NCBI GenBank assembly: GCA_900549755.1
Contig: URPQ01000015.1
Span: 1-32,127, forward strand
DNA from: an uncultured Oscillospiraceae bacterium
Lineage (GTDB): Bacteria > Bacillota > Clostridia > Oscillospirales > Acutalibacteraceae
Length of the DNA stretch: 32,127 nucleotides
Reading direction: 5' to 3'
Position 1 is the first letter of the stretch. Each line of letters starts with the position of its first letter. This document shows positions 6,943 through 14,558 of this stretch, piece by piece. Position numbers and translations under genes: made by a program. The notes beneath the pieces are model-generated. The model was not told the origin of the DNA. It ran no database searches and saw only the letters and a program-made list of their open reading frames with translations.

Positions 6943-7450
6943 ATCCATCCTCCTTTAATCGAGCTTTCAGCAGCTTTTTTCCACGAGTGAGTTGTGATTT
7001 TACGGTGCCGTGCTTTCTGTTCAGAAAATCCGAAATCTGCGATGTGGATAATTCGTAATACAAATGGAGGATTAGCACATCCCGATATTCGGCAGGCATA
7101 CTTTTTATATTCTGATAGATGATTTTACAGCTTTCGTCTATAATAACACTTTCAGCAATGCTTTCATCACTTGCAAATTCATACTCAATGTCTGACAAGG
7201 AGACCGTTTGAATATGTCTGTCCCGTATCATATTAAACGACATATGTTTTACCGCCATTGTCACATAATATATACAATCTTTGCTGTCAACATCTTTTAT
7301 CGCATCTAAATTTCGCATAATCGGGGGGATTGTATTATGTACTGCGTCCTCTGCGTCCTGCGGATTTTTTAATATTTTCAATGCGACTGCATACATTGTG
7401 TTTTTATGCTTTTCATAAATGGCGGTCATTTTTTCAATTTCTTTACTCAT
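6932..7450 (-). CDS. ECF RNA polymerase sigma factor
   Basis: A 172-aa protein. Sigma region 2 lies at residues ~10-85, with AVALKILKNPQDAEDAVHNT (the DAED/DAVH core) and YYVTMAVKHMSFNMIRDR. Region 4 lies at ~110-165 (MPAEYRDVLILHLYYELSTSQISDFL, then the recognition helix NRKHGTVKSQLTRGKKLLK). The ATG at 7450 is preceded by AGGAGGT; a longer frame to 7474 lacks an SD. It is co-transcribed with the putative anti-sigma factor. A promoter-like motif at 7491-7517 matches the one before the lipoprotein-ABC operon, so it probably drives both itself and the transporter. The family is firm; the regulon is inferred from the shared motif. Confidence 0.9.
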   Translation of the reverse strand: MSKEIEKMTAIYEKHKNTMYAVALKILKNPQDAEDAVHNTIPPIMRNLDAIKDVDSKDCIYYVTMAVKHMSFNMIRDRHIQTVSLSDIEYEFASDESIAESVIIDESCKIIYQNIKSMPAEYRDVLILHLYYELSTSQISDFLNRKHGTVKSQLTRGKKLLKARLKEDGYER

Positions 7451-7490
7451 ACGACCTCCTAAATTATAAGACACTCTCTCAATAATCTAT

Positions 7491-7517
7491 AACACGAAAA
7501 AAAGAATTTCGGATGCA
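7491..7517 (-). promoter_or_regulatory. Predicted autoregulated ECF promoter of the sigma gene
   Basis: Minus-strand TGCATCCGA (7517-7509), then GTGTT (7495-7491), with the same 13-nt separation as at 6306-6332. It gives a leader of about 33 nt to the sigma ATG at 7450. The rest of the 7475-7684 gap is AT-rich and holds no gene. Confidence 0.65.
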
Positions 7518-7656
7518 TTTTAGATAGTAGATTGAAAATTTATTTTTTCACTGTTTTTAATTCCTCAATAGCGTTCCTTTACTGCCGTATCGTATATTTT
7601 AACACATAAAAGTTAAGAAATATAGTCTGCGTTTTGTTTCCTGATAATTATGTACC

Positions 7657-7686
7657 AACCGCCCCAAAAAAGGCGGTTGATTTTTT
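7657..7686 (+). terminator. Plus-strand terminator-like hairpin at the end of the transfer operon
   Basis: AACCGCC (7657-7663) and GGCGGTT (7672-7678) form a 7-bp GC-rich stem followed on the plus strand by GA and six T (7681-7686). It lies directly after the CHAP gene stop but faces the other way, since the minus-strand side has no T tail. It may block transcription entering the transfer operon antisense, or act as a stem at the operon's mRNA end. Confidence 0.55.
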
Positions 7687-9367
7687 AATACGCAGGCACT
7701 CCGTAACCGAGGAATTCATAATGCCCTACGGCATAATGATTTTTCCGGCAGGAATCCCCGGAATTGCCCTCTATGGTATAAATAATTCCGTCCTCAACTC
7801 GTTCGACAATTCCTACATGGTCGGATAGCCCGTCCTGCGGACCGGACGAACCCTTGTTGTTCCAATCGAAAAAGATAATCATACCCGGCGACGGCGTGGC
7901 GCTGTTGTCAATCCATTGACCTCTATCCTTAAACCATTGCACGCCGTTTGTGCAGCCTGCAAATTTCGGGATAATACCACTATCAATATACCCGCACTCA
8001 TTCGCCGCCCACGAAACAAAACAGGCGCACCATTCCACACGGCTGTCAAAGCCATACCAACTCCAATACGGCTGACCGCCCACATTGCCAATCTGCGAGA
8101 GAGCAACGGAAACAATTTGTCCGTCCTCGGTGTAAATGCCATAAAGAACCGCGCTCCACATACTGCGGTTTTCTTCGGCAAGAAGTTCCGCAAGCTGCTT
8201 GCGCTGATCTGCATTGAATCCGAATTTATCTGCCATTTCTCCGGCGGTCTTATGAGCCACCGATATATACAGATAAGTCCGTGTGACCGTCGTTTTCGTT
8301 TCAACAATATTGCCGTGACCGTCATCCGTTTCGGTGATAATTTCCTCGGTCTTTGTTTCGGTTCGTGAGGATATGGTATTCATCTGCCAAAATATATCTT
8401 TTAGAATCGCTTTTTTTGAAGCGTCCATAGTGGCGACATCCTGCGGATTATTCGGATCGGTAGTAGTCTTAACCGCATAAACAGCCAAAACCTCCGGCCA
8501 GACGGCACGGGAGCCGGACATTTCCAAAACATCATAGGAGATATTCGTTTTGGTGGTGTCAAGCTGCGTTTGGTAATCGGTGTTGATTTCCTGTACCACG
8601 CTTTGCATTGTCATACTGCTTCCCGAATCCTCGCCCGAAAAAAAGATACCGAAACACGAGCCGACAATCAAAGCAATCAGGCATACCACAATGATAATCA
8701 CAACGGCAACCCAACCGCCGGCGGCGATAGCGGAAATCAAGGCCTTTGTTCCGGCTATAATCGCCTTGACCGCCGCAACCGTGGCTTTGGCTGCCGCCTT
8801 TATCGTGGCAACGGTCGCTTTGGCGGTGGCTTTCGCCGCCAGTGCTGCCGTCCTTGCCGCTTTAGCCGAAGCCTGTGCGGTTTTTTGAGCGACTTTCGCT
8901 GCCTGTTCACTCGTTTTAATCGCAGTTCGGGCGGTCTGTTCGGCAGTCTTAACCGTTTTCTGTGCGGTCTTAACTGAACCCTTTGCCGTTTTAATTGTAG
9001 ATTTACCCGTGGATTTTGCCGTCTGCTTGATCGTTTTTTCGCCACGCTCCAGCGTCTTAATGGATTTTTGAGCCTGCCGCTGCCGAAAATGCTCTTTTGC
9101 TTTGGAGATATTGTTTTTGGTAGATTGAACCCCACGGCGGCCTTGTTTGTCAAACTGCCGAACAGCCTCACGGGTGACGGTATCAGCACAGCCGGAAATA
9201 CGGTCTGCGGCATATTCTTCGGCTGAACCCTCTGCAGAATAAACGCCGTGCTCCGCTTTGTCCTTTGTGCGGATATAGGCATCTTTCATCCGCTCTGCGG
9301 CAACCGCCGATTTATCAATCGTTTTTACTGTTCCTTTGACAACATTCTTTGTTTTGATGTCCGGCAT
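7685..9367 (-). CDS. CHAP-domain peptidoglycan hydrolase of the conjugation machine
   Basis: A 560-aa protein. The first ~110 residues are polar. Residues ~115-230 form a long Lys/Ala/Thr-rich heptad-like coiled coil (repeats of the KTAQKTVKTAEQ type). One membrane helix at ~240-265 (WVAVVIIIVVCLIALIVGS) is followed by an external region. A C-terminal CHAP amidase/endopeptidase domain has EWCACFVSW with the catalytic Cys and LSDHVGIVE with the catalytic His. It is the VirB1-like hydrolase that opens the cell wall for the channel, equivalent to Tn916 Orf14 and the Tn1549 homologue. ATG at 9367 with GGAGGTG; the frame extends upstream but without an SD. It overlaps the preceding gene's 3' end by 43 nt. 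Confidence 0.88.
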   Translation of the reverse strand: MPDIKTKNVVKGTVKTIDKSAVAAERMKDAYIRTKDKAEHGVYSAEGSAEEYAADRISGCADTVTREAVRQFDKQGRRGVQSTKNNISKAKEHFRQRQAQKSIKTLERGEKTIKQTAKSTGKSTIKTAKGSVKTAQKTVKTAEQTARTAIKTSEQAAKVAQKTAQASAKAARTAALAAKATAKATVATIKAAAKATVAAVKAIIAGTKALISAIAAGGWVAVVIIIVVCLIALIVGSCFGIFFSGEDSGSSMTMQSVVQEINTDYQTQLDTTKTNISYDVLEMSGSRAVWPEVLAVYAVKTTTDPNNPQDVATMDASKKAILKDIFWQMNTISSRTETKTEEIITETDDGHGNIVETKTTVTRTYLYISVAHKTAGEMADKFGFNADQRKQLAELLAEENRSMWSAVLYGIYTEDGQIVSVALSQIGNVGGQPYWSWYGFDSRVEWCACFVSWAANECGYIDSGIIPKFAGCTNGVQWFKDRGQWIDNSATPSPGMIIFFDWNNKGSSGPQDGLSDHVGIVERVEDGIIYTIEGNSGDSCRKNHYAVGHYEFLGYGVPAY

Positions 9368-10149
9368 AGCGTCACCTCCGATCCGAGCCGGGATAATTCT
9401 TTCCGTAAAGCAGCGTGAAACGCTCTGCTTCTGATATTGCCGCCTGCGACCTGCCATTCAGCCTCAAAGTCAAACCGGGCGGCAAGCTGACAGACAGAAT
9501 AATTTTTGATAAAAGTCCTACAAGTGGTTTTGTCCCATTCTTCAAGCTGCCGCCATAAATCCGGGAAATTCCGATACAGCTTCCGCAGTTCTTCTAAACT
9601 TTGGAGCGGACAGCACCAACAGAAAACACGGCTGAAAATACGATATAAACCGCCCCAATCAAAACCTCTTGCATAGCAATAATCAAGGCAATCCTTTTCG
9701 GACATACCCCATTCCACAAGAGGATAGCAGGCAGTTTTTATGCGTTGGGTTTCGTCTGCGGCAATACCCACATACTCCATAATTTCATACTGTTCTTTCA
9801 GATCACGGAGATAAGCGTCAATGACACGGGTTTTGAGAATACCCGTACACCAGCGGTTGCGGGGGCCTGCCCAACTCATTCCCCGGTATTTTGAAAGAGC
9901 AGGATTTTTTCTTTTTGGGGTGTAATCGTAAAAGTAGTATTCAAAATCGTGTTCTGCTTTCAGACGGATAATCGGTCTGCCGATATATGCCTCCAAACGG
10001 TTCAGGTGTTCATACATCTGCGGGAATTCAAGCCCGGTATCACAGAAGATAATCAGATCAACCGGGCGCTGTTCTTCCAATAGCCGCAAAAGCATAGCCG
10101 TCGAATCCTTGCCGCCAGAAAGCGAAACAACATATTTTTTAGGTTTCAT
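9325..10149 (-). CDS. PAPS-reductase-fold (PP-loop ATPase) protein
   Basis: A 274-aa protein with the PP-loop SLSGGKDSTAMLL (residues ~9-21) and FCDTGLEFP at ~43, both typical of the phosphoadenosine phosphosulfate reductase/ATP-pyrophosphatase fold. It also has RWCTG (~110) and a Cys cluster FCWCCPLQS (~185), which could hold an iron-sulfur centre. That pattern resembles DndC-like and phage/ICE relatives more than assimilatory CysH. It lies inside the transfer operon, starting inside the end of the sortase gene (11-nt overlap), with GGAGGTGG as SD. Its job here is unknown. A nucleic-acid sulfuration or modification role, perhaps anti-restriction, is inference. Confidence 0.8.
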   Translation of the reverse strand: MKPKKYVVSLSGGKDSTAMLLRLLEEQRPVDLIIFCDTGLEFPQMYEHLNRLEAYIGRPIIRLKAEHDFEYYFYDYTPKRKNPALSKYRGMSWAGPRNRWCTGILKTRVIDAYLRDLKEQYEIMEYVGIAADETQRIKTACYPLVEWGMSEKDCLDYCYARGFDWGGLYRIFSRVFCWCCPLQSLEELRKLYRNFPDLWRQLEEWDKTTCRTFIKNYSVCQLAARFDFEAEWQVAGGNIRSRAFHAALRKELSRLGSEVTLCRTSKQRMLSKEQ

Positions 10150-10939
10150 CGCCGTCCACCTCCACGGCGGGAGGAATAACCTGTTTTGCAACAACGACCA
10201 TTCTGCCGTTTTGACGGCTGTATTCGCAGGTGGAAAGCGTAATCAGCTTATCGCCGTATTCGGCAGAAACGCCCGTATCGTATAAAGCAAGCTCCTTGCA
10301 TTTGGCGATATAGGTGTTGAAATCCCCCGCGCTACCCGCATTGACAAAGTGGTAATACTTAAAACCTTGTTCAGAATAGGCGACGGTTTTGAAAGCTACG
10401 ATAACCTCATATTCGCCAAAGCCGGACAGCGTATCAAAACGGATTGTTTTGTGTTCTCTGTAAAAATCCTCGTCCGTGTACTTGCAGAGATCGGCAAACA
10501 TACTGCCATTATTCATGTGATGGCCGTAAATTACGCAGTTGTCGGATAAACCGAGGTCGCAGTTTTCCTGCACATAGGGCACGCCGTAATCACTGTACTG
10601 CTTTTCAAAGCTGTGTTTCAGGTAGTAGTTCGGGTTGTCAATCGTCTGCATAACGGGATAGTCGATGTTTGTCCTCTCTATCGAAATCCAGCCCACAAAA
10701 TCGCTGTTCTGTTCATACACCACAGCGTACTTTTCAAAAGCGGTTTGTTCAGGCTGCGGAGGTTCAGATTCCTGCGGCTCGTCGGCGGACGGCGTTTCGG
10801 CCTCCACAAGCGCGGCGATCTTGTCAAAGGCTTCGGCGCTCTGCTTTTCGTCTGCATACTGCCGCCAGAGCATAACGCCGGAGAAAAGGAAAAGGGCGGA
10901 AAAAAATGCCGCCCCGATCATCAGATATTTGCTTTTCAT
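10139..10939 (-). CDS. Class B sortase
   Basis: A 266-aa transpeptidase with a single N-terminal membrane anchor (YLMIGAAFFSALFLFSGVML), a proline/glutamate-rich linker at ~45-65 and the catalytic domain. That domain holds the YGHHMNNG His (~140), the TLSTCEYS Cys (238) and a downstream Arg (246). It probably anchors element-encoded surface proteins, the obvious candidate being the CnaB adhesin at 28813-32127 with its C-terminal TPKTG signal. ATG at 10939 with AGGAGG 10 nt upstream; the frame reads further upstream only as an overlap with virB4. It starts 18 nt after the VirB4 stop. Confidence 0.9.
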   Translation of the reverse strand: MKSKYLMIGAAFFSALFLFSGVMLWRQYADEKQSAEAFDKIAALVEAETPSADEPQESEPPQPEQTAFEKYAVVYEQNSDFVGWISIERTNIDYPVMQTIDNPNYYLKHSFEKQYSDYGVPYVQENCDLGLSDNCVIYGHHMNNGSMFADLCKYTDEDFYREHKTIRFDTLSGFGEYEVIVAFKTVAYSEQGFKYYHFVNAGSAGDFNTYIAKCKELALYDTGVSAEYGDKLITLSTCEYSRQNGRMVVVAKQVIPPAVEVDGDET

Positions 10940-10956
10940 ATTCGATTGTCCTCCTG

Positions 10957-13302
10957 TCAGTTTGATGTGTTCCCGCCGAAAACACCCTCGCCGGGTTTCG
11001 TCGTCATAAGCTGATATAATTTTGTATCTCTTGGAAAGCGGTTGATAAAGGGTACAAGCGCCGAGCCGTATTTGATAAGTCCGCAGCCTGCGTCGGCATT
11101 GGTAACATAGCTCATCTGCTCGTCGGAGATATTGAGCAGCTTCGAGAGCTTGGCACGGTCGGAATACGCCTGATTGAGCATAACCACAAATTCCGAGTTG
11201 GAAAGCATGGTGCTCGCCTGTACGGAATCGAGCAGATATTCCACATTCTGCGTAATGGCCGTGGGATAACCGTTTCTCTTTCTGAACTGCCTCCATGCGG
11301 AGTTAAAGAAAATACCGCTTTGCTCGTTCTCAAAGACCACATGAAATTCGTCGATAAAAATATGGGTGCGCTTGCCCTTTTTCCAGTTGAGGGTAACGCG
11401 ATTCAGAATGGTATCGGTAATAACCAAAAGTCCCGTGGGCTTTAACTGCGCACCCAAGCTGTGAATATCAAAGACAACAATGCGGTTGTCGAGATCGACG
11501 GTACTTTCATGTCCGAAAATATCCAGCGAACCCGTGGTGAACAGTTCCAGCGACAGGGCGATTTCCTTTGCTTTTTCTTCGGGCTGTTCCAACAGTTTGT
11601 TTCGCAGGTTGCAGAGAGTAGCGGTCGTGCCGTTTGCCTCTGCCTCCTGATACACAAGGGCGGTGCAGCGGTCGATAATGGATTTCTGCTGCGGGCCAAC
11701 GCCTGTTTTATCAATCTGCTCTACAAGGGACATGATAAACTGCGATTTCTCCACAATGGGATTGTTCTCGCCGTAGCCGTCTACCATATACATTACGTTC
11801 AAGCGATCCTTGCCGCCTGCCGCCATATGAATAACGGTTGCCGTTTCCTCGCCCAAAGCCGCCGCCAGTGCGCCGAACTCGTTTTCAGGGTCGCAGATCA
11901 GCACATCGTCCTCGGTGTTGAGAATCAGAAAAGCGATAAGCTCTTTTGCGGAAAAGGATTTGCCCGAACCGGGAACGCCCAGCAGGAAAGCAGACTGATT
12001 GAGAAGATTTGCTTTGTTGCACATAATGAGATTGTGAGAGATGGCGTTTTCTCCGAAATAAATACCGCCCTTGTCCTGCACCTCCTGTACCTTGAACGGC
12101 ATAAACACCGCAAGGCTTTCGGTAGTGAGAGTACGAAACGCATTGATTTTTCTTGTACCGATAGGGAGAACCGTATTCAAGCCGTCGAACTGCTGGAACT
12201 TCAAAACGGCAAGCTGGCACATATGCTTTCTTGCAACGGACAGCACCGTTTCGGTGTCGCTGTCAAGCTGTTTCTTATCGTCTGCGGTAATTACCATCGT
12301 AATCACCGCAAACATCATGCGCTGATCCCTCGTTGTCAGGTCGTCCAAAAATTCCTTTGTTTCTTTTCTTTGCAATTCCATATCATAAGGCACGACCGCA
12401 GAAAAATTATTGTTGGCGTTCTGCCTGCGCTGCCAGTTGGTGATGTTCGTGTCAACGCCGAGCAGACGGTTTTCCACCTCCCGCACCGCCTCGTCGGTGG
12501 GAACGGGGACAACATCAATCGACAGCATCATATTGCGGTTAAAGTCGGTGAGCTCCGTTACCATGCTGTCCTTGATATAGCTGGCGTAGTCTTTCAGAAA
12601 AAGAACCCGGCAATATTTCTCGCCGAGCTTCAGATAATCGCTATTCTTTTCAATGGAATCGGGGCAGATATAATCTTTGAAATCGTGCCCCTTTTTCATC
12701 ATATCCTGCGGGTCGAAATGAAACGCCGCTTCCTCTCCCTGACGGTAGAAGTCGTGGAGGACGCGCAGCTTTTCCCCGGCGTCCAGTTCGCTGCATTTTG
12801 AGCCGAGGGCGGCAAAGTGGGAGATCAGATCAGCGCCAACACGGGAAAAGTAAGTGCGGGCTTCCTCAATATCTTTTTTGGCAACGGAGATCGTAATATA
12901 TTTCTCCTGCATAATGCTGTTTGCGCCCGTGACCTTGTCAAGCAGCATTTGATTGTATTCCCTGCGGTACACATCGCGGGAATCGCCCCGCATAGGCATT
13001 AAAATAGACTGCTCGAAATTTGCCTTGTTCAGCCTACGGTTATTGATTGTAATTTTCGTAGTCGCCCCGGAATCCAGACTGTTGAGCAGTTCAGAGTAGG
13101 CAAGAAACATAGATTCCTTGTCCTCACGGCTCGCCACAAGGTAGTTTATATCGGTGAATTTATAGGTCTTGGAAAAGCGGCTGCCCACCTGAAAGATACC
13201 GTCTTTCCAGATACGCTGAATGGGGATAACATCCTGCACCTTGCGTGGGACGGAATATCGCTCCTTGTCCTGTTTCAGCAGGTTTTTTAAGGTCTTAATC
13301 AT
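10957..13302 (-). CDS. virB4: VirB4/TraE-family conjugation ATPase
   Basis: A 781-aa type IV secretion ATPase. The N-terminal ~400 residues are the CagE/TrbE-like domain. Walker A GVPGSGKS sits at residues 442-449 and Walker B HIFIDEFHVV at ~665, followed by the conserved AITQNVEYLLDS region. It energises channel assembly and DNA transfer at the inner membrane face, together with PrgI, TrbL and VirD4. The ATG overlaps the prgI stop as ATGA, with GGAGG in the last prgI codons, so virB4 translation is probably coupled to prgI. That makes the internal stop in prgI relevant to VirB4 expression too. Length and motifs are normal. Confidence 0.95.
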   Translation of the reverse strand: MIKTLKNLLKQDKERYSVPRKVQDVIPIQRIWKDGIFQVGSRFSKTYKFTDINYLVASREDKESMFLAYSELLNSLDSGATTKITINNRRLNKANFEQSILMPMRGDSRDVYRREYNQMLLDKVTGANSIMQEKYITISVAKKDIEEARTYFSRVGADLISHFAALGSKCSELDAGEKLRVLHDFYRQGEEAAFHFDPQDMMKKGHDFKDYICPDSIEKNSDYLKLGEKYCRVLFLKDYASYIKDSMVTELTDFNRNMMLSIDVVPVPTDEAVREVENRLLGVDTNITNWQRRQNANNNFSAVVPYDMELQRKETKEFLDDLTTRDQRMMFAVITMVITADDKKQLDSDTETVLSVARKHMCQLAVLKFQQFDGLNTVLPIGTRKINAFRTLTTESLAVFMPFKVQEVQDKGGIYFGENAISHNLIMCNKANLLNQSAFLLGVPGSGKSFSAKELIAFLILNTEDDVLICDPENEFGALAAALGEETATVIHMAAGGKDRLNVMYMVDGYGENNPIVEKSQFIMSLVEQIDKTGVGPQQKSIIDRCTALVYQEAEANGTTATLCNLRNKLLEQPEEKAKEIALSLELFTTGSLDIFGHESTVDLDNRIVVFDIHSLGAQLKPTGLLVITDTILNRVTLNWKKGKRTHIFIDEFHVVFENEQSGIFFNSAWRQFRKRNGYPTAITQNVEYLLDSVQASTMLSNSEFVVMLNQAYSDRAKLSKLLNISDEQMSYVTNADAGCGLIKYGSALVPFINRFPRDTKLYQLMTTKPGEGVFGGNTSN

Positions 13303-13646
13303 GCTTTACCTCCTGTATCAATTTTGTCTTTGAGCGCTTCATAGTAGAAATTCGAGGATTCAAAACGAATCTCTTTCGGCTCTAAAAACTCCGAGCGAAT
13401 CCACGCCCAGATGAATTTCTCTGCGGTCATGCCGTGGTAGGTGATAAATCCCATAGCCGCAAAGGGCGCGGCGCCGAGAACACACATCTACGACACCGTT
13501 TCCGTCCCGACATACGGCTTTAAGAGAAAATACAGTCCCACGGCGACAACGACCGCCAGCAAAGAAAAAACGAACTGCCGCATAGACAGTCCGAAAAACA
13601 TGGATTCCGTATAGTTTCGGATTTCACGGTTGATCTTAACTTCCAA
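13299..13646 (-). pseudogene. prgI: PrgI-family T4SS membrane protein, broken by an in-frame TAG
   Basis: The frame begins with TTG at 13646 (GGAGGCGAT six bases before) and encodes EVKINREIRNYTESMFFGL, a membrane helix and KPYVGTETVS. It then hits TAG at 13490-13488 and resumes in the same frame with MCVLGAAPFAAMGFITYHG to a natural TGA at 13299. Together that is 115 codons, the normal PrgI size, with both membrane helices present. Intact relatives have Trp after VS as I recall, so a single TGG-to-TAG change explains the break. PrgI is an inner-membrane channel component of Gram-positive T4SS (pCF10). The distal half starts with ATG right after the stop and could be reinitiated. Confidence 0.85.
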
Positions 13647-13658
13647 AATATCGCCTCC

Positions 13659-14501
13659 TTATCGTTCCTGTTCGTCTTTGGCTTTGGGCTTCGGCTGCAA
13701 TTCACGGGGCGTTCTGCCGTCAAGGGGCTTTATAAAATCAATCTGCCCGGCGGCGTAGATGGCGTTACTGTTTAACTGCCTCTGCCACGCCTTATTGGAC
13801 GGCGACCAGCGGAAACCCCAGCCTTTTAATTTGCTGCGCTGTTCTTCGCTGGGCTTTTCATCAAAAAGTAGCTGCAAGCGGTTTTCCTCCGTGTTGGCAA
13901 CAGCTTCGCCGCCCTCAAACTGCCAGCCGACAAAGCCGGTTTCCTCCCGGCGTTCCAGACTTTCGATCCGCTTTTTCAGACGGTTAATTTCCGCATTGTT
14001 GTTCGACAACTCATAGGGCGCATAGGGGGCGTTAATCCACGAATAATCGCTTTTCACGGCCTCGTCGATTTCCGCCGCTTTTTCGTCGGAAATACCCTCA
14101 AAGCCTTTCATCGTACCGTTTTTGCGGTAGTAAGCGTTGACCTTTTTCATATAGCTTTGCTGTTCCTGCCGCTGCTGCAATTTTTCTTTCAGTTTCGTAA
14201 CAGCTTCGGGATCGTCGCTGGAAATAGCGGAATTGTTTTCAGCGGCCTCGGCTTTGCTACGGTAGTAGTCCGCTTTTTGACCTGCCTCAACGGATTTCTC
14301 CATTTTGCCCCAAGCGCGATCACGGTAGTTCTTATCCGATTTGTAGGAATAGTGATCGGGCATAAGCGGCTGTCCCATAGGGATCGCCTCAACCATTTTG
14401 CTTGATTCGTGCGCAAGGCGGCTGCTTTCCTGTTCAAACTTTTCCGCTTTCTCGTTGTAGTAGTCGATTCGTCTTTGTTTCTTTTCTTCGTATGAGTTCA
14501 T
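13659..14501 (-). CDS. DUF3560 domain protein
   Basis: A 280-aa soluble protein. It opens MNSYEEKKQRRIDYYNEKAEK and is strongly helical and charged through ~130 residues (coiled-coil like). It includes GQPLMPDHYSYKSDKNYRDRAW and a C-terminal segment with LKGWGFRWSPSNKAWQRQL, both typical of DUF3560. The domain is widespread on Tn1549-type elements, function unknown. ATG at 14501 with GGAGCGAT; the frame opens further upstream without an SD. It ends DEQER with CAGGAACGATAA, then a separate AAGGAGG for prgI. Confidence 0.85.
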   Translation of the reverse strand: MNSYEEKKQRRIDYYNEKAEKFEQESSRLAHESSKMVEAIPMGQPLMPDHYSYKSDKNYRDRAWGKMEKSVEAGQKADYYRSKAEAAENNSAISSDDPEAVTKLKEKLQQRQEQQSYMKKVNAYYRKNGTMKGFEGISDEKAAEIDEAVKSDYSWINAPYAPYELSNNNAEINRLKKRIESLERREETGFVGWQFEGGEAVANTEENRLQLLFDEKPSEEQRSKLKGWGFRWSPSNKAWQRQLNSNAIYAAGQIDFIKPLDGRTPRELQPKPKAKDEQER

Positions 14502-14558
14502 AGAATATCGCTCCTTTACATATAAAAATAGCCTCCTGCGAATATCCGCAGAAAGCAA

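Noticed and set aside
7462..7467. TATAAT just upstream of the ECF sigma start
   Set aside because: It is only a few bases from the SD, so transcription would start inside the ribosome site, and no -35 fits; the 7491-7517 motif is a better promoter.
8570..8977. Arg/Gly/Cys-rich open frame on the plus strand
   Set aside because: It is the complement of the Lys/Ala coiled-coil repeats of the CHAP protein.
8700..9060. Short periodic repeats that could suggest a CRISPR-like or tandem array
   Set aside because: They encode the Ala/Lys/Thr heptads of the CHAP protein coiled coil; spacing follows codons and there are no unique spacers. No CRISPR array is visible anywhere.
9368..9457. Upstream extension of the CHAP protein (MAGRRRQYQK...)
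   Set aside because: It overlaps the PAPS-fold gene and lacks an SD, whereas ATG 9367 has GGAGGTG at good spacing.
11461..12801. A 446-codon open frame on the plus strand
   Set aside because: It lies exactly antisense to virB4, has no SD or known domain, and arises from the GC-rich codon pattern of the opposite strand.
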